This document shows, in pieces, positions 10,984 through 22,129 of a stretch of DNA of 64,000 nucleotides. Within the stretch, counting starts at the first letter, position 1, and each line of letters starts with the position of its first letter. Under the pieces are notes generated by a model. That model saw only the letters and a list, made by a program, of their open reading frames with translations. It had not been told where the DNA came from and ran no database searches. The DNA comes from Protea cynaroides. Lineage: Eukaryota > Streptophyta > Magnoliopsida > Proteales > Proteaceae. The stretch is from the NCBI GenBank assembly GCA_028583415.1, contig CM053266.1, positions 2,985,217 to 3,049,216 of the forward strand. Direction: 5' to 3'. A program made the translations under genes and the position numbers.

Positions 10984-11841
10984 CCACGTCACCCGTGTGG
11001 TCTTTGACTCTGTCGGGGGGCCTTAGCTCTATCTCTATGGAGGTATTGAGGGATGCTGGGGTGAGGCCTTGGATACATTGTATGGAATTAGGATTGGTTA
11101 GTTGTGAACCCAATTTGCAAGCCCTCGCTAGCAGGGGATTACGTATTGGTATGGGTAAGGCATCAGAGGAAGTATTGATAGTGTATGATCCGTACACTTT
11201 AGCTCTATCTCTATTCCATGGTGGGTGCATGTGGGACAACAATGGTGTTTGATCCCTTGGACGGATTCACATACTCATGTATAGAGGTGCAGGGGCCACC
11301 AAACATTTCTATAGCACATTACAAACTTAAAATCAGACCAAAGATATGAATTGAATGCATGCATATGTTTGTTGCATTGTTTTGTTCACTCACTGAGCTC
11401 ATGTAGGAGAGCTGACCTTTACGCATGCAATTTTTTTTAGTTTCTGATGTTACAGGTGTTACAGTTAAAGACTACATGGATAACGCCAACGTATGGATAT
11501 GTGGCGGCTATGGATGTGTAAGATGTGGAGGAGGAATATGTCAAGCGAGTGTTCAACTATGTTTACGCTTAGTGGTTAACTTTCATATTTTGATACTAGT
11601 AATATGTATTAATTATGTCTTGGTTACTTGGAGATAACTGGATTATTTAATTATTTATTATTGTAGACACTCAGTTCATTATCAATAAGACTTCTACTAT
11701 TTAATTATTTACTCTGATTATTATTGTGGAATGTGTTTGGTTTAACCGGATGAGCACAGCCTATACGAGATCCTGGTTTGAATCGTTGGTTCTCATGACG
11801 GTTCATCACACCACTGGTTGGTCCAGAATTGGGGTGTGACA
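10984..11841 (+). repeat. LTR remnant, plus orientation
   Basis: LTR part in plus orientation ending GGGGTGTGACA at 11841, homologous to 8204-9143 with point changes and small gaps. The left part of the LTR and the chromodomain end of pol are missing. It has the acceptor-like TGATGTTACAG at about 11444-11454 and a frameshifted small ORF (DYMDNA). Confidence 0.75.
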
Positions 11842-12061
11842 TTAATTGTGAAGGAGCGGCATGTATCGAGACAAGTGTCACCTTCACGGAGTTGCCGTAG
11901 AGAGGGAGGAAGGACATGCAAGTCGACATGTCCTAGGTCTCCAAGTCGGTACTATAGGTCGGTGTTACACACCTACTAAAACATGACTTGGTGAATCCGG
12001 CTTATGGGGGACTCTCCAGGGAATAGATAATTGATAACTACCTTACAAGTCAGAGGCGACG
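11842..12061. other. Unassigned spacer
   Basis: About 220 bp that match no other part of the window. No ORF, promoter or repeat stands out. It may be the original target DNA or an unrecognised element fragment. The last bases CGACG (12057-12061) would be the target duplication of Tek2, but its other end is missing. Confidence 0.4.
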
Positions 12062-12347
12062 TGTCACACCCCAATTCTGATCCAACCAGAATGGTGTGAG
12101 TGAACCATCATTGAACCAACGGTTCACACCAGGATCTCGAATAGGCCGTGTCCACTCATACAAACCATCACACATAACCACAATCAGAATATAATAGTAC
12201 AGCGGAAGTCTTTAAAATAGAATGAACTGAGTATCTATTGATAATTAAATAAGTATTCAATTATTCAAATCCAAACATAAAATAAATATCTTTTACATCC
12301 CTTTAATATCAAACGAAAATAACTGAAACAACTAAATAAAAATCCCA

Positions 12348-12469
12348 TCAAAGGTACACGCAGAAAGGGCACTCGCATGAAGCGTCATGCTCGTCCTCTC
12401 CTGCCTGCACACTCAAAGCAGCAACATCACCATACGCCGAAGCGTTCACATAATCGTCCACAGTGTAAC
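12348..12469 (-). CDS. Small conserved ORF in LTR, Tek2
   Basis: Minus strand after acceptor TTGATGCAG|GT, to TGA at 12348-12350. Peptide AGYTVDDYVNASAYGDVAAL, ending HDASCECPFCVYL. It differs from Tek5 mainly by D/E, S/A and similar exchanges and keeps the C-x-C-x2-C spacing and stop position, although the surrounding LTR is far diverged. There is no ATG at the position used in family A, which argues for an upstream exon or a non-AUG start. Confidence 0.5.
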
Positions 12470-13935
12470 CTGCATCAATATCTAAAACAATGTGTACACA
12501 AAGGGTGAGCTCACAACACAGCTCAGTAAGACAATCAGACAGTTTTACAATGTTATGCATGAGTAACAATCAATTTTATGTTGTGGTCTGGTTTTAAGTT
12601 TGCAATGTGCTATAGAAAGGTTTGGTGGCCCCCGCACCTCTATACACGAGTGTGTGGCACCTCATGGATTACACCCCCATTGGTCCACATGCACCCATCA
12701 TGGAATAGAGATAGAGCTAAGATACCCACGTACCTCCCCTGATACTCTACCCATACCAGTACCTAAGCCCCTACTGGCCAGGGCTCGCAAACTGGGCTCG
12801 CAACTAACCAATCCTATATATCATCAATGTATGTTCTATCCCAGCACAGTCGTCTACGACATAGAGATAGAGCTAAGGCATTCCCACACCTCCCCTGATG
12901 CCCTATCCGCAACTAACCCACTAGGATAGAAACATAACGCAGGTAGACCCTATCCCAACATAACTCCCTACGGCATAAAGATAGTGCTAAAGCATCGTGG
13001 ACAAGCCAACGTCGACTCAGAGACCACAGTACCACATAACAGTGGCCGGGACAACATCAATATTGGAGACCACCGTACCACGACCTTCCCCTGATGCCCT
13101 ACCCGTATCGAGCATGTTAAGACAAAATACTACAAAAAGTGCTAATGTGAAGAGCGATCCCAGGCCCATGCCCCACTCCACACACTAATGAAAACAATCA
13201 CATGCCTAACAATCACATCCTAACAATGCATGAACAATAATAATAACTGAAAGTAAAGGATGGCATGTGAATATGCACAAACAACACATCTCATATAATC
13301 AGGTTATTAACAACGATTTACTGTCCATTAATTATTAGGGTTTAGGTCAGATTCCCTTACCTGATGCTCGTTCGATTACTTGCTCCACGTCGCAAGATCC
13401 AAACGATAAGTCACAAAGTCCTACAAGATTATTTGGGTTTCATTAGAATATATTGTGTAGGGTTTCATGTTGGTCGGAAACCAACATGGTTACAAAATAC
13501 CCTCACAGAGCAGACCGGTGGCGTGTACCGGTCGCAACTCTGTGGAAAAGACTGGCGACCGGTATGGTCAGCCAGTCCCCACAGACAACCTCCCGAGGGA
13601 TAGCGGTCGCAACATACCGGTCGCACTATGTGCAACTGGTATAATCGACCGGTATGTCTCCGGGAGACCCTACATGGGTTTTTCGACTGCCGACGATCAT
13701 CCTCCATGGATTTTTAGGGTTTCTCCTATCCATTCTAAGTCTAGGCTTTGAGTTAGAGTTATCCCCAACTCATTCAAGTCTTATTTCGATGAGTATCATC
13801 TCGAAACTCAAATCTAGGGTTTGACGGCAACTTAGGGTTTATTGGCCAATTTAGGATAGATCAATACCTACTTTGCATGGTATTGATCCACCCACACAAC
13901 TAACATAGGGTAAGAAGATGGATTCAAACACTTAC
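12470..13935 (-). other. Candidate intron within LTR R region, Tek2
   Basis: Donor CAACG|GTAAGTG (13936/13935) is close to the plant consensus; acceptor TTGATGCAG (12470). 1,466 bp. Same exon order as in families A and D. Confidence 0.5.
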
Positions 13936-14078
13936 CGTTGACTGGCGTAATGAGAGCGTCGTCGAACGGTAATGGTGGTACCTCCTTCTTCTTCCTAACC
14001 CCTTCTCCTTTCCAACCTCTTTCTCTTCTCTAGGGTTTGTGAGAGACAATGTAAAGGATTTGAGGAGGTTTAAGGGTG

Positions 14079-14090
14079 TATTTATAGGCT
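14079..14090 (-). promoter_or_regulatory. LTR TATA box, Tek2
   Basis: Minus strand GCCTATAAATACAC, about 305 bases from the LTR start; a purine-rich leader follows. Confidence 0.65.
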
Positions 14091-14394
14091 AGAAATAGGG
14101 TTTAGTAACCCTACTAGGATTAGGAAACTTCTAGGATTCAAAATCAAGAAAGCGGGACCCGTAGAGACCAATTTCCAGATTCCCGCACATAGCTGCGCAG
14201 GCCATACCGATCGACCGGTACCAAGACCGGTACCATCGACCGGTATACCTAAAATCAGGTATAATTGGTCGACTTCGGTCCGATTTTGTACCTATTTGTT
14301 ATCCGCTTGCCCCGTCTGGCCCGGTGATGATCGGAAGACCTGTCATGACACAAAACCAAGGTTTAGACCGGGTTTTCAGAGTGTGGGTCTTACA

Positions 14395-14478
14395 TCTCCA
14401 CCACCCTTAAAAGAAATTTCGTCCCGAAATTTGCATGTAGGTTTCACAACTCTCCCACCCTTAAAATAAATTTTGGCC
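14395..14478 (-). other. Duplicated polypurine tract, Tek2
   Basis: Two purine-rich blocks (minus strand) at about 14395-14412 and 14446-14466, each followed by the same short tail (AATTT-GTCC / GGCCTCAAAATTT on plus). The second is preceded on plus by TTTCACAACTC, resembling an LTR end. This looks like a small tandem duplication of the LTR-PPT border. Confidence 0.5.
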
Positions 14479-16152
14479 TCAAAATTTGAACGTACCTTGA
14501 TCGTCAAAAAGGTTAGGGTACTCCTTCCTCATCGCGCTCTCTTCTTCCCAAGTAATTTCCTCCACATTTTGGCTTCTCCAATGCACCTTCACATAGTGGA
14601 TATCCTTGGTTCGAAGTTGCTGAACTTTTTGGCTTGAGAGCATTACAGGCACCACTTCGAAAGTTAAGTCTTCACTCAAGTCTGGAGGATCAGCGATCAA
14701 GATATGCGATGGATCTCTGACATACTTCTTCAGTAATGATACATGGAACACATTATGAACGCTAGACATAGATGGTGGTAGAGCCAGTTGATATGCTACA
14801 TTACCACGTCGGGTCAATATCTCATACGGTCCCATATACCTGGGGCATAGCTTCCCCTTTTTACCAAACGGTTTCAGACCTCGCACCGGTGATACCTTCA
14901 AGAACACTTTGTCACCCACTGCAAACTCCAGATCTTGACGTCGGTTATCCGCATAGTGCTTCTGTCGGACTTGAGCCGTAATTACTCTCTCCTTGATCTG
15001 ATCAATCACTCGAAAAGTTTCTTCAACAAACTCCGGTCCTACAATTCTTCTTTCCCCCACTTCGTTCCATAACAGAGGTGTACGACACTTCTTCCCATAG
15101 AGCGCTTTGTATGGGGCCATCTGAATTGTAGCCTGATAACTGTTGTTGTAAGCGAACTCGATAAGTGATAGCTTCTCATCCCAAGCTCCCTTGAAGTTTA
15201 ATGCACAAGCTCGGAGCATATCTTCTAAAATTTGAATAGTTCGCTCTGACTGTCCGTCCGTCTGAGGGAGAAAAGCTGTACTGAACTTCAACTTTGTTCC
15301 CATAGCTTTCTGCAATCCTTCCCAGAACTTTGATGTAAAACGGGGATCTCTATCAGATACTATACTCTCTGGAACGCCATTAAGTCTGACTATATTATCC
15401 ACATATAACTTGGCCAGTTTCTCCATGGTATACCGAGGTCTGACCGTAATAAATCGAGCTGTCTTGGTGAGTCGGTCGACTATAACCCAAACTGCATCCA
15501 CTGACCTTGGTGTCAAAGGTAGGCCAGTGACAAAATCCATGGTGATACAATCCCACTTCCACGCAGGTTCCGGTAATGGCTGTAGTAAACCTGTGGGTCT
15601 CTGCCTTTCTACTTTAACTTGCTGACAGTTCAGACATTGGAACACGAACCGAGCTATATCAGCTTTCATACCCCTCCACCAATACAGTCTTCTTAAATCA
15701 TGGTATATTTTGGTACTCCCTGGATGTACCGAATATGGAGTGTAATGAGCTTCAGTCATAACTCGGTCTCTGATATCGCAGTCTTCACTCTCCGGTATAC
15801 ATAAACGTCCACGATACCTGAGTACCCTGTCTGAATCCAAGGTAAGGTTAGGATTGCTCGTACCCTTCTCTAAGTCTTCTTGCACTGTCTTGAGATGTGG
15901 ATCCTGTAGGATTGCTACTTTGACTTCATCAACTAGATCCAGTGAGATCTTCAATACGGCGAACATCATAGTGAACTTATGAATCAAGCCTTGCTTAACT
16001 AGATCTTTTGCAGTCTCTATAATATACCCTTCATCACCTTCGATTGAACTAGAGGCTGCGGCACACAATGCAGCATTTGCACTTGGTCCTGCCTCAGGTT
16101 TCGATGCCCATTTTCTGCTTAAGGCGTCAGCCACGACATTTGCTTTACCCGG
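14479..16152 (-). pseudogene. Tek2 RNase H end, integrase and chromodomain-like tail
   Basis: Minus strand, open throughout (about 558 codons before the insertion). The integrase inserts element cDNA into the host genome. In order: the end of RNase H (GKANVVADALSRK); the HHCC zinc region (HPGSTKIYHDL, CLNCQQVK); the core with first D in TMDFVTGLPL, second D in IVSDRDPRF and E in DGQSERTIQ; the C-terminal FAVGDKVFLKVSP and GPYEIL; and a chromodomain-like tail (VKVHWRSQNVEEITWEEE) that in chromoviruses guides integration to heterochromatin. All catalytic residues are present. The gene is split at 16152 by the solo LTR; the other part starts at 20650. Confidence 0.9.
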
Positions 16153-16934
16153 TGTGAGGACAATGGAAAATCGACGTGATCCTCCTCGGGATGGAAATGT
16201 GTATCCGTATCGATGAAGATCGATTGTATCTGTTGGAGTCGCCACCTAGATTAAGGTCTAGGACCTCTAAAAATGTAGCCTCACCCTAAGGTAAGACTTC
16301 TATTGACTCGTGACCCAATGTATCGGTTCTTTGGTCTGCAAGAGATCGGGTAAGTATTCAGGGTACGGTTATGGGAAGGTGTTAAGCACCCAAACCGCCC
16401 GATCAATATCGGCCTCCTAAACTTTCCTTTATTTCTAATTTTGACTGTGCTTGGTCAACTAGATGACTAGGGTTCAATGGGGGATGTCCTAAACCAAGTT
16501 GCTAAGTTATTCTAACCTAGGGTTCAGCCAATCATGTTTTAAAGTAAATAAACAAGCAAATGTAATGTACAATATTATACGATGGAACCGGACCAAAGAT
16601 GGTTCGGTCTTGGACTGAATCCCGAGATGTGTAAGACATCTCAAACGCCTACGTATTCCAATCCCCGGAAATCAAGTCCAAAAACGTAGTTCGAAAATGG
16701 GTTGTGTGATTAAAGATTATGGAAGTGATTTATGAATTTGCTTCAATTAGATTCTTTGTTCAAGTTGAAGTTTATGCTGGATGTATGGTTGATGGGTGGC
16801 TTTGTACCGTATTTTGGGATTCCCAAATTGCCTCGTATTCTAGGGTTTGCCCTAGAAATCAAAGTACGACGTAGTTCGAAAATTTGTGAGGTCGGATTTG
16901 GAATGTGTACTAAATCCTTCCAATTTTTGTCAAT

Positions 16935-17130
16935 AGGATCTAGGGATGAGACCTAAATTCCTACCATTTTTATTTGGGATGTGTACCAAATTCTTTCTAT
17001 TTTTGTTAATAGGATCTAGGGATGAGACCTAAATTCCTACCATTTTTAATTGGGATGTGTACCAAATTATTTCTAATTTTGTGAATAGGATCTAGGGATG
17101 AGACCTAAATTCTTACCATTTTTATTGTTT
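16935..17130. repeat. 76 bp tandem repeat
   Basis: Three units starting AGGATCTAGGGATGAGACC at 16935, 17011 and 17087, spaced exactly 76 bp, within the solo LTR. Confidence 0.85.
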
Positions 17131-17557
17131 CCATTTTTAGGTTTCTAGGGTTTCCTATCCCTTTTCATTGTGATTTTCATTTTTTAGGGTTTCATACCCT
17201 AATTATTCTCTTTATTCTAGGGTTTATTTTGCCCTAATTATTCTTTCCATTTTTAGGGTTTCACTACCCTAATTGTTCAATTCTTTTCATCTTAGGGTGT
17301 ATCTTGCCCTAGTTGTTGTACAATGTAAACAATCTAACAAAGCAATGTGAGCTTAAATATAGCAGTGTAAGCATCCAAATATAGCATGTTGGAAATATAT
17401 TCAAATTTAGCAACACATCAGTCAAAAATGGCAAGTGAGCATGTGAATCAATACAAACATGGTAAGTGTGCATCCAAACATGGCAGTAATATGTGAGCAA
17501 GTGTAGTAGACAAATATGGCAATAAACATGTGTAGTATTCCAAAACAGCAAGAATCA

Positions 17558-17660
17558 TGGCAATGTGATTATTCCAATTATGGCAATGTGATCATTCCAA
17601 TTATGGCAGTGTGACTATTCCAATTATGGCAGTGTAACCATTCCAATTATAGTAGTGTAT
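17558..17660. repeat. 23 bp tandem repeat
   Basis: About four units of CAATGTGATTATTCCAATTA-type sequence with small changes, period about 23 bp, within the solo LTR. The flanking 17390-17740 is full of looser copies of 'atggca/ gtgagcat'. Confidence 0.7.
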
Positions 17661-18834
17661 GCATACGAGCATCCGAACATAGCATAGCATCAAATATGGC
17701 ATGTGAGCAACAACCAAAGCATATGAGAATCAATCAAAACATGATGGAACACGTAGCAAGATGACAGCTTTGTCAGGCTGGACCAAAATGGGCACATAGG
17801 GCACTGTACTTACTCAAAAAATTCTTAAAAGATATCCCTGGAAAGAAGACTCAGAGGCCAACATTTTGTCTCAAGGAAGCTAATCCTAAAAGATATCATA
17901 GGCAGGTCGAAAATATTCCCCAAGTACAGGCAAATACACTGGTCAGGTCTGTTCTAGATTTTTGACCAGTTGCACTATAAATTCCAAATAAAATTCTATT
18001 CTTAATGAAAATTAAATACAGACATATATCTATGTAGATAACTGTTTGATCTAAAATTTCATTAAGAAAAACAAAGATAAAAACAGTATATTTTCTTTTG
18101 TGAAAAATGACTCTTTTCAATCATGCAAATCAGCACATCATGACAGATCTGAAATCAAAGCACTATGCACTTAAAAATTGATATCAATTCAAAGAAAAAT
18201 GGAAAAAATATGAAACTAGTGCCATTTTTTAGAAGACGTTCATGTCTAAAAAGTTCATGTTAAGTGGAGTTTCTGATTATGGCCATAAGGCCTTTGTCTA
18301 GAGACTTTTCGATGGAGGATTGCATTACATCCGAGAAAAATAGCAATGTCAAAGACAAATATTTTGATATATTTCCCCAATTCCAAATGGAACGAAATTT
18401 TTAGGGTAGTCTTCTATCATATCAGAGAGACTCCCATAAAATTTTGGGCTTCAAAATCTTAGAAAAAATACATATGATGTACGTCCTAAGTTTGAACCCT
18501 AAATCTGGAATTTTCAGATCAGAAAATCACTTTATGAAATTTACAAAAAAACATCAAACATCATTGTATACCAATCAAAAATTCATCATTGAATAGCTTA
18601 GACAAATTATCATTCATGAAAAATGTTAGACATAGGCATCCTAACATTAACAAGCATGTAATAGAGCATTCATGATTGAGATTTCATGAAAATTAGCCTT
18701 TTTCAAGCAAAATTGGCATTCGGGCATTATAACGACCTCTAAATTTGTTTAGAGTACTAACCTTGGGCTCAAATCGAGCGAAACCGTTGATGACGTTGAT
18801 GAAGGGTGATTGGGGATTGTATCAATCCCCTTTG

Positions 18835-19651
18835 AATGTGAATCCTCCTTCTCCTCTCTGCTGCTTCTTTCTCTCTTCTCTTTCTCTCTTTTCTTCTTCT
18901 CTTTTCTTTCTTTTCTCTTCTCTCTCTTTCTTTCTTCCTCTCTCACGTTTTCTCTCTCTCACTCACGTTTCTCTCTCTCACCCACGTTTCCCTCTCTCTC
19001 TGGTCTGAAAAAAAGGATCTTCCTCTTGCCTATTTATAATTTTTCCTCATTTTCTAGAAGATCCTTTTTCTAAAAATATTTTTTTCCTTTTTCTTTCCTT
19101 CCTTTTTTTCTTTCTTTCTTTCTCCTCTCTCTCTCTTTCACGTTTTCTTTCTAGAAAACGTGAAGGGAATCTTTTCCCCCTTTTTTCTTTTCTTTTTTTT
19201 TTCTTTATTCCTCTCTCTTTCCTTTTTTCTTCTCAAGATCTTTTGGATTATCTCAAAACCCTAAATCCCCTTCTCTTTCACGTTTTCTCTCTCCCCTCTT
19301 TCCTTTTCTTCTCAAAATCTTTTTGGATTATCTCAAAACCCTAAATCCCCTTCTCTTCCATGTTTTTTCTCTCCCCTCTTTCCTTTTTTTCTCAAAAATC
19401 TTTTGGATTATCTCAAAACCCTAACTCCCCTTCTCTTTTCGTTTTCTCTCTCCCCTCTTTCCTTTTTCTTCTCAAAATCTTTTTGGATTATCTCAAAACC
19501 CTAAATCCCCTTCTCTTCCACGTTTTTCTCTCCCCTCTTTTCATTTTTTTCTCAAAAATCTTTTGGATTATCTCCAAAACCAAAATCCCCCTTCACTTTC
19601 ACGTTTCTCTCTCCCCTCTTTCCTTTTTCTTCTCAAAATCTTTTGGATTAT
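18835..19651. repeat. Pyrimidine-rich tract with 80 bp tandem repeat
   Basis: Almost pure C/T on the plus strand (purine on the element's sense strand). From 19231 an 80 bp unit recurs, with TCTCAAAATCTTTTGGATTA at about 19231, 19311, 19391, 19471, 19551 and 19632. Each unit also has the CACGTTTTCTCTCTC block. Confidence 0.85.
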
Positions 19652-19702
19652 CATTTATATATAATAATATATATTATATACATATATACACATATATTTA
19701 AT

Positions 19703-19811
<109 letters not shown>

Positions 19812-20649
19812 TAAATACTATATAATGCAATGAATGAATGCGGTTCGAAACGGGTTGAGGCCGACTTAGGTTGGCCGAGTTAAACCGATATGGGTTGAGC
19901 TAGGTTGGACCAAAACGGCTTGAACCGAGTTGGCTGAATTAATTGGAATTAACTGGGTTTTCTCTCCTTGTCATTTCATGGGTCATTTCCGCCGTCATCC
20001 CGCATGGAATTTTCCTATGGCCTCTATTCCAAATTTTTTGTTCATTTTTGTAGAACATTAAAATGAGGAATATAGGACCCTGGAATCCCTAAATACGATG
20101 TAGAATGGAAAAGATATTGAGCTTTGAAGTTCTGACGATAATTTTGCATGCAAGCTTGCATGGGAACCACTGGTGACTTCTACCCGGGATTTTTACGTCC
20201 ACTTTGTAGAACATCATGAATGAAGAATAATGGTCTTGGAATCATCCCGAATCCGATGTCGGATGATCAAGATATGATGATTTGAAATTCAAACAATCCA
20301 ACTTAGGATAATTTGCATGAAGGCCCCTAGGTTATTTATAATAATTTCATAAACCTCCCTTCATATGTATCATCGGACTAAAATAGTAATATCTTCCTCA
20401 TTTGATATCGAAATTGAGCAATTCGGTCTCGTTTCGAAGATAATTCTATGACCTACGCATCCATGCAAAATTATAACCCATGACCTTCTTTGTGGACCCA
20501 TTGAAAACTTCCTCAAATTCACAGATCCATTGAAAACTTCCTCAAGTTCACAGTCAAGAATCCAAACTTTCGATCACCTTTCTTCCTTTTGTTGTCCATA
20601 CACCAGCAGGACTTTGTTTAGCTGGGATGGCAAAAATGGGGTGCTTACA

Positions 20650-21845
20650 CCCGGATGATACTGGATGTCACAATCATAATCTTTTAATAATTCCAGCCAT
20701 CTCCTCTGTCTCATATTCAGATCCTTCTGAGTGAAAAGGTAGGTTAAGCTCTTGTGATCTGACTTGATCTGGAACTTCTCACCGTACAAGTAGTGTCTCC
20801 AAGTCTTGATTGCATGTATAACGGCTGCTAGCTCCAAATTATGCGTAGGATAGTTCTTCTCATGCTCCTTTAACTGTCTTGATGCGTAAGCAATTACCTG
20901 TTCTCCTTGCATCAATACACACCCAATACCCAACCCCGAAGCATCCGTATATAAAGTAAACGGTACGCTTGGTTCTGGGATGGTCAAGATAGGTGCAGAG
21001 ACTAGTCTTGACTTCAAAGTCTGAAAGCACTTCTCGCACTCATCTGTCCATATGAATTTCTCTCCCTTCTTGGTCAATCTGGTGAGTGAAACAGCGATCC
21101 TGGAGTAATCTTCCATGAATCTTCTATAATAACCAGCCAACCCAAGGAAACTACGAATCTCCGCAACAGATTTTGGTGCTTCCCATCCTACTATAGCAGC
21201 TATCTTACTTGGATCAACCTTGATACCGTCTTCAGATACTACATGGCCCAAGAAAGCCACTTCCTTCAGCCAAAACTCGCACTTCTTGAACTTGGCATAA
21301 AGCTTCTCTTGTCTCAGTCGTTGTAGGGCTGCCCTCAAGTGCGATGTATGAGTCTCCATGTCCTTAGAGTAGATCAATATGTCATCGATGAATACGATGA
21401 CCAAAGTGTCCAACATATCATGAAACACTCGGTTCATCAGTTCCATGAACGATGCTAGAGCATTGGTCAACCCGGAAGACATAACTAGAAACTCATAATG
21501 CCCGTACCTCGTCCTGAAAGCAGTCTTCGGAAAATCTCTGGCCTTGATCTTCAATTGGTGATAGCCTGATCGGAGATCGATCTTTGAGAAAACCTTTGCA
21601 CCCTGTAACTGGTCAAACAAGTCATCGATCCTATGCAAAGGATACCGATTCTTGATCGTCAACTTGTTCAGCTCACGGTAGTCAATACACAGCCTTACAC
21701 TTCCATCCTTCTTCTTGACGAATAATACACGTGCTCCCCAAGGCGATATACTAGGTCGTATGAAGCCCTTATCCAGCAATTCTTGTAACTGGGTCTTCAA
21801 CTCCTTTAACTCGGTCGGGGCCATTCTGTATGGTGCTTTGGACAT
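20650..21845 (-). pseudogene. Tek2 reverse transcriptase and RNase H
   Basis: Minus strand, open throughout. RT copies element RNA into DNA; RNase H removes the RNA strand. RT begins at SKAPYRMAPTELKELK. Landmarks: VRLCIDYRELNKLTIKNRYP, VFSKIDLRSGYHQLKI, the catalytic VFIDDIL and FLGLAGYYRRFMEDYSRIAV. RNase H has TLYTDASGLGIGCVLMQ, LELAAVIHAIKTWRHYL and SDHKSLTYLF. The 3' end (plus 20650) is the solo LTR insertion point. At about 21845 homology ends abruptly: protease, gag, leader and 5' LTR of Tek2 are missing. The two open halves imply that the solo LTR's parent inserted when this pol had not yet decayed. Confidence 0.9.
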
Positions 21846-22129
21846 CCGACGACTTGTCCTGATCATAGGATTCCCATCCTACGGTTAGTGGTCGTAATTT
21901 GTTGAAAACAGACTGGAGAGTTAGACTCCTCGTAGGACTCTATTACTGGGAGATGTGTTCTGCTAAAACAATAAGTGCAACTTCTATATAACCACTTAGT
22001 GGTCATAGGTAATGGGATCTGGTCCTTAAATCACTTCACCATCCCTTGCTTTAAGAATATTCAGAATACCATCCCTATCCGGAGCTTATGTCTTCCTTGT
22101 AAGGTCCTGACTGTGCTCTGATTAATGAC
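21846..22129. other. Unassigned stretch
   Basis: Joins the truncated Tek2 RT to the Tat-like gag remnant. No ORF, LTR end or repeat recognised. It could be 5' sequence of the Tat-type element. Confidence 0.35.

Larger units (their letters stand above)
12062..14394 (-). repeat. Tek2 3' LTR (2,333 bp), family B
   Basis: TGTCACACCCC at 12062 to GGGTCTTACA at 14394. It aligns with family A only in short blocks: ends, small ORF, GATAGAGCTAA (+) blocks, donor and TATA. Its repeated motif is ACCGGTCG/CGACCGGT (13510-13650, 14205-14260) where family A has GGGTCGA. TATA at about 14079-14090. Confidence 0.9.

Noticed and set aside
13364..13751. Overlapping ORFs in the Tek2 LTR motif cluster
   Set aside because: Several frames on both strands are open because of ACCGGTCG repeats; no frame is kept in other LTRs.
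18745..19073. Ser/Phe/Leu-rich and Lys/Glu-rich ORFs in the pyrimidine tract
   Set aside because: Low-complexity C/T sequence within a solo LTR; stop codons are simply rare there.
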